Assembly: GCA_963924555.1 (NCBI GenBank) | Contig: OZ004582.1 | Coordinates: forward strand, 3,224,001-3,288,000 | From: Crambe crambe | Lineage: Eukaryota; Porifera; Demospongiae; Poecilosclerida; Crambeidae | Direction of reading: 5' to 3' | DNA length: 64,000 bases | Shown: positions 1 through 10,034 of the stretch, piece after piece | Layout: every line of letters begins with the position of its first letter | How positions within the stretch are numbered: the stretch's first letter is position 1 | Notes under the pieces: generated by a model | Told to the model about the DNA's origin: nothing | The model's input: only the letters and a program-made list of their open reading frames with translations | The model's database searches: none | Made by a program: the position numbers and the translations under genes

Positions 1-781
1 GCAGGGTCTTGTTCAGACTCTCTTCTATAGACAATGAAATATGATGCAGCACTGATAATCAGATTCTGTCTAACTCATAACTGTTGTAGAAGTCCCCCCC
101 CCCCCCCCCCCAAGCTAGCTAAATGTTCCAATTTACCCGATTGCAGTGTATATAATTATGCCAGGAAAAAATATTCAATTGGTGCGCTATTGGAGTGTGA
201 AATTAATATCAATGGTATTTTGGCGCCATTATTAGAGTGGCACCTTGTTGATAGAACAAAATTTTGATGTTGACCAACAACTGGACGTTTCCATACTGAT
301 TACAGGCTTGGAATTAGGACACTGTAGATCCTCATCCAATGCCTTAGCGAAATAATACTTCAAGGACTTCAACAGCCGTGCCTACTTCCCCCTAATCACA
401 CCCAGTACCCTTTGGAATAAACTGTGCCCACTTGGTGCAGCAAAAAATGTAAACAAGCGTAGTTTTTACAGTTTAGCTCTATTTGAGCTTGTGGATCTGA
501 GAGAAAATTATTAGTAAGTAGATCAGTAGATCTTGGTCTGATAATTAGCTAGCTCTGGTGATAGAGGGGTGCTCGAGCCCCCTGAGCCCCTCCCTAAGCA
601 CCAAAACTGCACTTTAATTAATTTTTTTTATTCGAATATACTGTCATCCAGGAAACTTGAATATGTGACCGGCTCTGGGAAAACCCTCCGTCCGGTGCAA
701 AAATCAATTATCAGATATGAGCACGTTTAGTTGGCAGTGCCAAAATTTGGCTAAAAATTTTTTTAAGCATAAATGACAACT
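1..781. other. Non-coding stretch, nothing recognised
   Basis: No reading frame here resembles a protein I recognise on either strand. Apart from one long cytosine run I see no structured repeat. The only frame of any length (plus, 34-267) runs straight through the homopolymer and is probably chance. Confidence 0.6.
94..111. repeat. 18-nt poly-C run
   Basis: An uninterrupted run of 18 cytosines. Such runs are unstable and prone to assembly error, so its exact length should not be trusted. Confidence 0.95.
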
Positions 782-1352
782 ATGATCCTTGAATAAAGCA
801 CAGATGAAGTTTGGAGCTCAGACTACAAAGGCTTCAAATGAAGCGCTAAAGTTAGCTAGTCAGCCATTGAAGCTTCGTGCACGGAGATTCTAGTCAGGCT
901 GAAATTCATTGAACTTTAGGCAGGCTTTCCAGCTTATACGCTGGGAAATATGAACTTACTAAGCTATCTGCGCTACCTTCGGTACCTTACTTCTCTTCTC
1001 GGAGCTTTGGTTGGACCTTTCTCGAGCCAAAAGGCAAGAAACTAGCTTCATAGCTTTGAAATTTGCGCAATAAAGAGCCAAAGGGCCATAGATAATAAAT
1101 TTTACCATAACAAAATTTTTTTAATTTTCACCGGATGGAGCGTTATTAGCGTTATTGTTTTTTCGAGAAAAGCTGACTAAGCAACGTGAACATTATTTCC
1201 GGACATGCCCGTGGACTAGTAAATTGACGGTGGGTGGGGTTTCGAACTGTAGTTAGTAAGAAGCTAGTTTCTTGTCTTTTGGCTCGAGAAAGGTCCAACC
1301 AAAGCTCCGAGAAGAGAACCAAGGTACCGAAGGTAGCGCAGATAGCTTACTA
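782..1352. mobile_element. Foldback (inverted-repeat) element, copy A
   Basis: Two 92-bp arms, 957-1048 and 1261-1352, are reverse complements of one another with only a few mismatches. They share the landmarks CGCTACCTTCGGTACC and CTTTCTCGAGCCAAAAG. They are separated by about 210 bp. Sequence to the left (782-890) and one arm recur, in the opposite orientation, at 27908-28210. That marks this as a dispersed repeat and not a one-off hairpin. No coding capacity is seen. I could not define a target-site duplication, so the outer limits are approximate. Confidence 0.75.
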
Positions 1353-1375
1353 CCAAATTATTAACCTCCGGTTGT

Positions 1376-2530
1376 TTGACAATTAAGCTGGTCTCCTTTT
1401 AGAAAATTCCTTGCAGGCATTTTGTTACCCTCCTGTCGAATTAGATTCTACTCACAGCCATTTTGGTTAACCTCCTGTTGGATTATGTTCTGAGGTACCC
1501 ATTTGACTCCAAAATTCCTCACAGCCATTTCTTTAAACCTTAGATTCTATGCTCCTGAGGTATTGTTTGACAAGCTGGTCTCCAAGGAACCATTTTGGTT
1601 CCTTAAAAAATTCCTCACAGCCATTTTTGTTAACCTCCTTATTGGATTGGATTCTGTGTTCCTGAGGTACCAAGGAACCATTTTGGTTCCTTTAAAAATT
1701 CCTCACAGCCATTTTTGTTAACCTCCTGTTGGATTAGTAGATTTATGCTGTTTGATAAGCTGGTCTCCAAGGAACCCTTTGGAAAATTCCTCACAGCCAA
1801 ATTATTAACCTCCAGTTGAATTATCCTGGAGGTATTGTTTGACAAGCTGGTCTCCTTTTAGAAAATTCCTCGCAGCCATTTTGTTACCCTCCTGTCGAAT
1901 TAGATTGTACGTCACTGAGGTACCGTTTGACAAGCTGGTCTCCAAGGAACCATTTTGTTCCTTTAAAAATTCCTCACAGCCATTTCTTTAGTCTCCAAGG
2001 AACCATTTTGGTTCCTTAAAAAAAGCCATTTTTGTTATTCCTGAGGTACCAAGGAACCATTTTGGTTCCTTTAGAAAATTCCTCACAACCAAATTTGTCA
2101 ACCTCCTGCTGTAGTAGATTCTATGCTCCTGTTTGACAAGCTAGTCTCCAAGGAACCCTTTGGAAAATTCCTCACAGCCAAAATTAATTATTAACCTCCG
2201 GTTGAATTATCCTTGAGGTATTGTTTGACAAGCTGGTCTCTTTTAGAAAATTCCTCGCAGGCATTTTGTTACCCTCTTGTCGAATTAGATTCTACGTCAC
2301 TGAAATACCGTTTGACAAGCTGGTCTCGAAGGAACCATTTTGTTGGATTAGATTCTATGTTCCTGAGGTACCCATTTGTCTCCATGGAACCATTTTGATT
2401 CCTTTAAAAATTCCTCACAGCCATTTCTTTAAACCTTAGATTCTATGCTCCTGAGGTATTATTTGACAAGCTGGTCTAAAATGGTTCCTTAAAAAATTCC
2501 TCACAGCTATGTTCCTGAGTACCTCAGGAT
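1376..2530. repeat. Long-period degenerate tandem array
   Basis: The phrase TTTGACAAGCTGGTCTCC, with small variants, occurs near 1376, 1566, 1747, 1836, 1925, 2130, 2223, 2308 and 2462. It alternates with TTCCTCACAGCCATTTT and with AAGGAACCATTTTGGTTCC. Spacing is irregular, about 85-200 bp, as expected from unequal exchange among a basic unit near 90 bp. At the right end (about 2508-2560) the end of the unit appears in inverted orientation. Short reading frames inside the array share the repeat and are not real genes. Confidence 0.85.
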
Positions 2531-2724
2531 CATAAAATCTAATTCAACAGGATGTTAATAAGTGACTGTGGACCAAAAATGGCCGGTGCCTTGGAGACAT
2601 CCCTGAGGCAAACCTACATGTATTACATGTTAATCTTAGGCACTGAGTATTGGAGCTGCTGTTCTTTGTATCTATTTTTGTTTGTATCAATTTTTGTTTG
2701 TATCAATTTTTAGTGTCATGAATC

Positions 2725-4680
2725 GTGAAAAGTGTGAAATATCTGAGGAACTACTTCCTTATAGAAAATTCTTTCGTGATATCAATGAGCCAAAGTATGA
2801 TTTCAAATCTGGGCTCAAAACGGTACGAAAAAGAAAAGCTCTACATCATGAGTCTCCTTCAAGGAAGATACCTAGTGTTAGTTCAAACATACATAATGTA
2901 TTATGTTGATGATAGATGAATTACATCTAACTGTTATCCTGTAGCTAGAAACCAAGCAGTCTCTAATCATAAACTTTACTGCATGCTTTGCTGTGGAGTC
3001 TGCAAGCACACTATGTTGAAGAATTGATTCATGATTCAGACCACGTTATGGAAGACCTTGAAGCATTAGCAGCTCAATAGGAATTTCGTGGATGAAGACA
3101 CCATTCATTCTTTCACATACTTTATCTCCTGGCCAGTGGACAGATGGCATAGTATTTTCATCCAGACCACAGAGCTGCTCTTCATGTAAATCAGATGTAA
3201 TTGGAAGTTCCATTTCTCTTCCACTTATCATGGAACGAAATATCTGCACTGCATTAGGTATACATATTGTACTATAGTTTATTTATTTGTAACTATATTT
3301 TTTTAATAGTTTATACTTGGACATGCTCCAATACTGAATACAGCCTTGTTAGCTATTATGATGGATCTGATGATGCTATACTTAATATGGGTATATTTCT
3401 TATCTCTTATGGTGTTATAAGAGCATATATGCATCATTTTCTACAAGCCGGGTATGTTGTAATAGACAATAGCTACCGCTATAAGTGATTCCGATTCTTT
3501 AGGTGCCCTATGTATACCTTCCATAATTTGCTGGCAGCTATGCACTTACTACTTAAATTTATTGGATATTGATTATTCTACTGGTTTCATCTGCCCAAAG
3601 TGTGGCAAAGAGCCTAGAATAATAATTGTGTGTGATGCTACATCTTTAGCATTTCGCAGAGAACTTCTACCGACCAAGGATAGACACTCTCCTGCTAGTG
3701 CTGAGCATTCTGTTTTGAATGGATGGTATGGTAATATAAGTACATGTCACCATTGATCATCTAGAAACTGTAAGAGATTACAGCATAGCAGGATCTCGAG
3801 GCTGTAGATGCATGTAGAAAGTTTGCTAGACCATTTTGACCACTGTTGTTTATTATAGTTCTATGCAGATCGAGTATTTATTAATGATAACCAATGTCGT
3901 CTACTTCTAAAAAGATATGCTTGTACATCTACTGACAGAAATGAACTAGCTAGATATCTTTATTCAGACTTGGAGCATTTATTGAAACTTCTGAAGATGC
4001 ATTGTCCTGTTTTAGCAAACTTAATAGATTATCAAGGAAAATGCATTCCATGTATTTCTACATATGCTGCATTGCTTAAAGATCTATCAGCTTCTACCCC
4101 TGTGTGCGCCCTTTTGATACCCCTTCCAGAAGTTACTAGCTTGGTGAATGATATTTGTGATCGATAAATGGAAATTTTTGCAAGAAAATGTTCCTTTTCT
4201 ATATGACCTATTTTATGCACTTGGACTAAATATTGTTTCTCTCCCAGTTGAATTCCGGCCTGTCATTAAGGAGCTTGTACGCAGGGCAGAATTTCCATTT
4301 CAAAACACACCTGTACATCCCTGTGTTTGTGCTGGGTCAGCTGCCGGTCATGTATACAAATTAGATAATCAGCAAGATAAAGTGTGCACAAAAGCTTATC
4401 GTGGCCACCCTTCCCTTCTTCCAGGAATATTTACCATTTTCTGTTCCCATGGTGTGTGACCAATATTATACTGATAAGTCATGGCCATTCTATTCTTACA
4501 GCACTTGAATGTATTGTTTATGACAATGCCTGTGGATTACATGCTTACTGTCTCAACAGAGACCCTAACTTCTTTAAAAACACTAGGTTTTTAGTGGATA
4601 GGTTTCATTATAGTAATCACACAGGTAAAACTGTATACGCATGTAGTTTATCATCAAAGTTGTACAATCAACCTACCTGA
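2725..4680 (+). pseudogene. KDZ-superfamily-like transposase, spliced and decayed
   Basis: Successive plus-strand pieces read in the order expected of Kyakuja-Dileera-Zisupton type transposases. They are a Cys-containing N-terminal segment (3092-3277), a piece with YYDGSDDAILNMG and YMHHFL (3267-3488), a piece with FICPKCGKEPRIIIVCDATSL (3562-3756), a helical piece (about 3850-4167), then PSLLPGIFTIFCSHGV (to 4459) and VYDNACGLHAYCLNRDP plus LVDRFHYSNHTG (to 4680). The last two lie in different frames. The stretch that normally separates the CxHG motif from the DNAC motif is missing, so the gene is broken or internally deleted. Two AATAAA-type signals sit just downstream near 4712-4726. The same fold occurs in host HMGXB3-like genes, but the lesions favour a transposon. 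The assignment comes from motif memory only. Confidence 0.6.
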
Positions 4681-4777
4681 AAATCTCTGTAAAACATTTT
4701 CCTTCACTACCATAATAAACAATAAAGATCTTGTTTGAGGAGAAAAAAAAGAGAGAATATAAATGGTTCATAGTTAA

Positions 4778-5378
4778 TTAAGAAATCAGCCATGGATTGG
4801 TTGATAAGGCTGTACTCGATCGTTCACCATAGTCAAACAGTAATTCTTCCCCCTTCTTAATCCTTCTACTTGCATGAAGTACTAAATGGGGTAGGCCCTT
4901 GAAATCATAGACTTTAGTATGAAGATTAGGTGCAGCCCGACAATGGTTAAGACGTCCCAGCCTACCATCCTCTTTGGTAGCATCGACACTGTAAATATAA
5001 GAGTAAATAGCTAAAGATAATACAGTAAATGTTGTACCTACCAATGCATTTTTCTTTTATATTTAAAAAAATATATGTATGATCCCATATTAAGAGTGTC
5101 ATATTCTTTCTCACGGAGGGTTCCCTCTTCCTCAGTGAGAAGATCTCCTGATATTGGCTCTCCTCTTGTGAAGGGCCTTGTGGTAATAATGCCTCGCCCT
5201 TTTCCTTTTATTTTAACTATTTTTAAGCCTTCCCTTTCATTTTCAGGGGTTATTCTTTCTTGGACACTTGTAACCTAGAAAAAAGACAGGTTTATGTCCA
5301 ACTGTAGCTATACAACAGGTTTCATAATCTATACCTTGCTAACCTTTTTTGAAATCACCTCGTTACTGGCTTGATTCC
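4778..5378 (-). CDS. KMT5A-like SET-domain exons (histone lysine methyltransferase type)
   Basis: Two minus-strand exons, 5274-5042 and 4988-4778, flank a 53-bp GT..AG intron (4989-5041). Joining them restores a cysteine codon at the junction, just before VDATKEDGRLGRL. The first exon carries GLKIVKIKGKGRGIITTRPF, the N-terminal SET signature. The second carries PHLVLHASRRIKKGEELLFDYGERS, which is close to the KMT5A/SETD8 class that monomethylates H4K20. A small exon at 5378-5345 may precede them in phase. Two oddities suggest decay or divergence. The usual GRLINHS reads GRLNHC, missing one Ile codon and with Cys for Ser. About four residues are also absent after TRGE, where a xEYxG stretch is expected. 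It ends in a clean stop at 4778, converging on the KDZ-like gene. Confidence 0.72.
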
Positions 5379-5404
5379 TGCATTTAATATAAATAGTGAT
5401 GCAT

Positions 5405-6097
5405 CATGGTACCAACTTCCACATGTTGAGCAAGCTATCCATTTGACAATCACGGAGTTCCTCGACCATGCATTGTCTAGCTCAACGCATGACACATATC
5501 TCATTCCAAACACACACTGGCATATTTTTCTCAATTGTCACTAAAATTAATGATAATAGCAATCTTATTCCATAATAATAGACGTTCTTACATGGAGTAG
5601 AATCCATTGGAATGAGTGGACATATGTGGTTCATTGTTCTTGATTCTGGTGCAAACTTAACCCACATAATATGCACACTTGGCAGTACACTGGACTCTAT
5701 GGGGCATGGCTCTACCAACAACTCGTACATCTCATCATAATGATATTCCACATGTTGTTGGATAGCTAGCCCTAAAGCTGTAGCCAAAAATTGTATTTGA
5801 AGCAGTCCTAAAAGGTATGTTGGGAAATGTTATCTCAAAATCAAGAGTAGAGTTTCAGAGAGGAAAGTGCATAGACTGACAGAGATGTGGTCTATCATAT
5901 TATTTTTAATGCAAATACATACCTGAATAAGAACCATTATACGCTGTTTGTAGTGTTTCATTCTGAAGAATGTACCGTAACAGTTCTTTGATATCACTGG
6001 TTGCTGGTTTGCATTCAAATATTTTTATTGTAGAAGCTACTGCTGCTATGAATTGGTGAGCTGTGCCAATGTCTTCAATTACAAAATGAATGATCAT
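5405..6097 (-). CDS. Upstream exons of the SET gene: OTU-like segment and PHD-like cysteines
   Basis: Exon 6097-5923 ends at a consensus donor (GTATGT). Exon 5807-5592 begins after an AG, and the 115-bp intron between them (5808-5922) splices in phase to give GSYSGLLQIQFLATALG. The join reads like the second half of an OTU-type cysteine protease: ALGLAIQQHVEYHYDEMYEL, then HIMWVKF and NHICPLIP, where the His would be the catalytic one. The matching N-terminal motif, normally DGxC, reads GTAHQF, so the catalytic Cys appears lost. Farther on, about 5540-5405, one frame shows IVKWIACSTCGSWYHD, a PHD-finger-like Cys pattern. The frame joining that segment to the others is not resolved. The OTU call is tentative. 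Confidence 0.42.
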
Positions 6098-6286
6098 GAT
6101 GTAGCTTTAAGAGCTTTGGTTTCATCTCCAAATAAACAGATACAGTTGATTTACTTAAACTTGCAACTAGACTTCTGAAAGCATACTGTATGGTGGAGTA
6201 GTGATACACAACCACAAAACTTCACACCTTTGCATTATGTTGCATGATGTAATAATAGTCCTGCAAGAAAATTTGAATTTCTTAGT

Positions 6287-7253
6287 ATGGCATCTGCTCA
6301 ACCTCAGAGAACATCACCTTACTCAGAAGAACTTCGATGGAGAGTAATATATCAGGTTTATGGATTAAGTCCGACATACAGACAAATAGCTAGGAATTTG
6401 AATATAGATGTATCTACAGTATGCAGGATTGTTCGAAGGTTTGAAGAAACTGGAAATGTTAGTAAGAGAGTTCACCCAAGAGGATATAATCATCACCTGA
6501 GAGAGTTAACTATGTATGATGAGTATTTTATAATGGAACTAGTAACAGAAAAACCGGGTATTATTATATCTTCGAGAAATACAAGCTGAAGTGTATAAGA
6601 TGACAGGTACTGATATTTCAACCTCTACAATTTGTAATTTTTTGCATAAGAGTGGATTTACACATCGGAAACTTAATAGAATAGCGGGACAGAGGAATGA
6701 CCTCTTAAGGTCTCAGTTTATGTTTGACATTTCTATCTTTCCATCAGAAATGTTAGTCTTTTTGGATGAGAGTGGCACTGACCGTAGAGATGCACTTTGC
6801 TGATATGGCTATAGTTTAAGGAGGAAACCTGCTAAAGCACTAAGTATGCTTCCTAGAGGGAATCATTTTTCTGCCATTGCAGCCATGTGTTCAGAGGGTG
6901 TGCTTGCATGCAAAGTAGTTGAAGGAGCAGTAAATGCAGAAACGTTTGAAACTTTCTTGTCCATTGAGCTCTCCTCTGAACTATTTCCATTTGATGGAGT
7001 TAATCCTAGAAGTATTGTTGTCATGGATAATGCTTCTATTCACCATGTAGATAAAGTGGTTGAATTTCTAGAAGACCTTGGTGTTCTAGTGTATTTTCTC
7101 CCCCCTTATAGCCCAGATTTCAATCCAATTGAAGAGCTTTTTTCTAAAGTGAAATATGTCATGAAAGCTAATGAAGTTTATATGGAAGATCAATTGGATA
7201 GAACACTCTGGATATTTATAGATAGGTGTGTATTTATTGGATCAAAAAAGTGA
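6287..7253 (+). pseudogene. Tc1/mariner-IS630-type transposase, broken
   Basis: The N-terminal part (6287-6589) is a helix-turn-helix repeat region with SPTYRQIARNLNIDVSTVCRI. The DDE domain follows: LVFLDESGTDRRD (first Asp), SIVVMDNASIHH (second Asp) and PPYSPDFNPIEELF (Glu). There are 34 residues between the last two, a DD34E spacing. A frameshift lies near 6555-6590, where the frame carrying LYLREIQAEVY picks up. An in-frame TGA sits at 6801-6803. The end after 7210 loses similarity to the family. Terminal inverted repeats were not found by eye. Confidence 0.82.
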
Positions 7254-7521
7254 TAACCACAATGACATCATACTGTCGCTAGGCCAATTAAATAACTGAC
7301 TGATAGCTAGCAGCTTAGTTCTGTGCCTCTTGGTTTTTGGGTGCCTATGGAGCCAAACTTTGTGTATAATACATTTAATGGACCGGGAAATCTACCTTGG
7401 TATACGGTAAGTAAGTAACTAGAGCATCTCTCAACCGGTTATTCTATTTATAGCCCACCTATAGGCTAATGCTCAGGCTGCTCAGCCTGTTCGAACTCTA
7501 GAACAGAGAACCCTGAATGAA
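7254..7521. other. Short spacer without recognised content
   Basis: I see no coding similarity and no repeat between the Tc1-type pseudogene and the PB1-like fragment. Confidence 0.5.
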
Positions 7522-7782
7522 TTCAAGTACAAAGTAAAGGCTATAAATCCAAAGAAGAAAAGTGATTTTGTCCTCCTAAACTGGCATCATGTGTCTAATA
7601 GATTTGAAAGTGTAGCTGAACTAAAGCTAAAACTTATGGATGATTTCCAAGAATTTGTTCCTTCAACACCTCAGTTTCAGGTAGGATATATAGAAGGAAG
7701 CTCAAAACAGCACTGGATTATCAGTCGAGAGGACCTAGACACAATGTATGAATCTGCTAGTGATAGAGAAGTTATGATATAA
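7522..7782 (+). pseudogene. PB1-like accessory domain fragment, copy 1
   Basis: The frame opens upstream of the first Met with FKYKVKAINPKKKSD and continues through NRFESVAELKLKLMDDFQEF, FQVGYIEGSSKQHWII and REDLDTMYES before a stop. Copies at 29868-30540 and 16590-17000 share the pattern: a YKV strand, an ESxxxLKxxL helix, FxVGFxEGxxxxKIWL, then an acidic DD-L stretch. This layout suggests a ubiquitin-like PB1 fold, but the assignment is from pattern only. The expected WCDG end is lost at the stop. Confidence 0.55.
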
Positions 7783-7786
7783 GTGG

Positions 7787-7945
7787 GAATCCTCATGCTG
7801 TTCAATTATTCCCTTCTGAGAGTTGCACTTGCCCTTCAACTAAGAGATGAAATCATAAACCTGACTCAACTGCGATGTAATGTACGGTCTAGAGTAGACA
7901 AGAAGTCAGGAAGGAAAGCTCCAAGGCCGGAGGCCCAGGATTGTA
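7787..7945 (+). pseudogene. C-terminal fragment of a MULE/SWIM transposase, plus-strand copy
   Basis: In one frame GNPHAVQLFPSESCTCPST resembles the first half of a SWIM zinc finger (CxC). After a disruption another frame reads INLTQLRCNVRSRVDKKSG. The same LTQLR-N-RSR tail occurs twice on the minus strand at 8212-8421. The second half of the SWIM finger (CxH) is missing between the two, so this is a deleted fragment of a second MULE copy in opposite orientation. Confidence 0.5.
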
Positions 7946-7959
7946 TTCTTTTGATGTAC

Positions 7960-8057
7960 TTGAGGGCTTGTTTAGCTGGGTGCCGTGAGCACAATTGCTT
8001 AGCTTGCTTACAAGGGCACTTCTTTGTAATGGTGCAGCGATTGGTGCAGGTACACAT
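7960..8057 (-). pseudogene. CXC (tesmin/TSO1-like) cysteine motif fragment
   Basis: The minus-strand frame reads CTCTNRCTITKKCPCKQAKQ and then LCS. The spacing CxCx3Cx5CxCx6C matches CXC/CRC motifs, which bind DNA and also occur near the C-termini of transposon proteins. It lies just downstream of the minus-strand MULE and may be its C-terminal end, but the connection is broken. Confidence 0.5.
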
Positions 8058-8249
8058 AACATCATCTGTGTATAATTATCAAAATATCTGGATTTCTTTG
8101 TTTGGTTCATACAATCTTCCTCACTAGCACTCCCCAGTTCATCCAAGATTTTCTGTGCTGTAGGCTTGCAATAATAATGTGCATAAAAATAATTATAAAT
8201 TATAGTATTACCTATTTGAACATCATTTGGACGAGGCTTCTTTCTTCCA

Positions 8250-8399
8250 CCTTTCTGGATCTTGTATTCTTTCGCAGCTGTGTAAAGTTTCTTTTCAATT
8301 GTTCATACCAACAGAGAGCTTTTTTCTCCTTTCTGGATCTTGTATTCTTTTGCAGCTGTGTAAAGTTTCTTTTCAATTGTTCATACCAACAGAGAGCTT
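8250..8399. repeat. 78-bp tandem duplication inside the MULE tail
   Basis: Positions 8250-8321 and 8328-8399 are near-identical; the only difference I see is CGCAG versus TGCAG. The period of 78 bp is 26 codons, so both copies stay open on the minus strand, each encoding a WYEQLKRNFTQL and NTRSRK block. Confidence 0.9.
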
Positions 8400-9389
8400 G
8401 GCTGCTACAATGTGGTAGCAATCACTTGTGGATGCGTTTGCTTTGGAAACAGTGTCACCACACGGGTGGTACCAGACAATCCTTTCACATTGAACACATG
8501 CAGCTTGCAATTGAAAGTGATATTATTAGCATCCAGTATAAGCTGAGCCTTGGCTTCAGTGGAGAGTGATCTTCATTGATGCTTGGTTCAGGAACAACAT
8601 TCTCCTTCAGTACATATGTATATATGACAGAACATGCGTTGTGTTACGATAATTATAGCAAAGCAGGCAAAGACATGCATTACTTTTTCTTCAAATTGCG
8701 ATCTAGAAATGTTACCATCTCTTATGCTCTGTACAATTTCATCTGGTGTACCTGTTGGTATGTATTCCAAATTGCATGGATCAACAACAAGGGACTTGTA
8801 TTCAGGTGCAAGAGTGTATCGTCCTAATTGAGCGAATCCCCTCTTTATCTCATTGCAGTAGAAGGCTTATAACTGATACAATGAAAGGACAACACAATCA
8901 ACAGGGTCTTCTTTCCATTCCTGGAGATCCTTCAGCACTCTGCATGCAAATAACATCACATTCAATTATATCTTACCACACAGAAAGTACCTGTTCAACC
9001 CTTCTGATTGGTTGTTGGTTACACCACTGTACGGATTGTACATATTCTTTTCCTCAAGAGCTCACATCAGGATGAAAGTCATGCATGTAGTATTGTTCAA
9101 AAGCAGCATCCCGTTTCGTTTTAAATTCAACCAGTTTCTTCTCATAACTGTCAGCTGTTGATAGGTGGAAAAGCTCCTTAACATCATTCACATATATTGC
9201 AATATCTGAAGAAGGGGCACCATGTTTGCGACATCACGTACGGATATCTCTGAATTGTGGGCATTTCTGAGTTAATTGCTTTAGTTGTGGCTTTCTATAG
9301 GACATGTGGTTTTCTTCAATGATGGTATTCTATTGACGCATTCCTTAAACATTTCTTGGTGAGTAACATTGAATTTGCGCTCATGGATC

Positions 9390-9749
9390 CATAGTTGCCA
9401 ACCGTCCCGATTTGGCCGGGACACTCACGATATTATACCTCTTGTCCCGGTCCCACCCGACATAGTGCTTTAACAAAAATAAATGACATCATGAAATCCA
9501 GCATGGCCAGTGTGAGATCTCTCGGTTTTGCTAGCTAACTTAGATAATAGTTAATTACCTAGTTCTTACAATCTCTTTACTTACTACATCTTAGTATATT
9601 ACTTAGTTAATACCGAGGTCTATCATTCCCTAGTTTAATCAAAATGGGCGTGTTTAATAGAAAGTAGGCGTGGCCTAGAAAAATATCGCGCGCGCTTCCG
9701 GCGCGCAAAAACTGTCCCTATATTCCATTTCCAGAAGTTGGCAACTATG
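9390..9749. mobile_element. 360-bp MITE inserted in the MULE gene
   Basis: Perfect 13-bp terminal inverted repeats, CATAGTTGCCAAC at 9390-9402 and its complement at 9737-9749, are flanked by a perfect 6-bp direct repeat TGGATC (9384-9389 and 9750-9755). The insertion splits a conserved stretch of the minus-strand MULE protein. That gives independent proof of the boundaries. The interior is non-coding, with GTCCCG words near the left end and a GC-rich CGCGCG patch near 9685-9705. Confidence 0.88.
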
Positions 9750-10034
9750 TGGATCATGAACATAACTGGAATACATGAGGGGCGAAACATAAAAATCACC
9801 CAACTGGAAGGTTGTATTATATGACAGCAACTGCAAGTCATGTTGGAGCATGTGCATCTTCCAGCACTTCTTGAAGACCACAGATGCACACAAGGTGATA
9901 GGTGATAATCTCCCAGGCACATCATATGCTATTTCATGCAAATTGAAGAGAACATCCCGTGATATGTGTGCATTGTGAAGATATTTAAACCTCAAATAAC
10001 GCAACTGTTTTAAGTTCCTGGGTGTTTGCACCAC

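Larger units (their letters stand above)
8212..10034 (-). pseudogene. MULE-type transposase with SWIM finger, decayed
   Basis: The minus strand starts near 10034 with TPRNLKQLRYLRFKYLHNAH, HEIAYDVPG and LLSYNTTFQLGDFYVSPL. It is interrupted by a 360-bp insertion (9390-9749) between IPVMFMIH and IHERKFNVTHQEMFKECV. It resumes with RKHGAPSSDIAIYVNDVKEL, NPYSGVTNNQSEG and LQEWKEDPVDCVVLSLYQL. It ends with the SWIM half SDCYHIVAAKLSVGM near 8420-8390 and duplicated RNFTQLRKNTRSRK tails. Many frameshifts and stops separate these blocks. The central part, including much of the DDE core, is degenerate. The family was recognised by its conserved blocks. Confidence 0.72.

Noticed and set aside
1503-2439. 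Short frames in the long-period array
   Set aside because: The frames repeat with the array and share no protein-like features.
6801-6803. In-frame TGA read as a selenocysteine or programmed stop
   Set aside because: A frameshift upstream and a decayed C-terminus show the gene is simply broken.
8102-9075. Several overlapping plus-strand frames
   Set aside because: They are antisense shadows of the minus-strand MULE protein.
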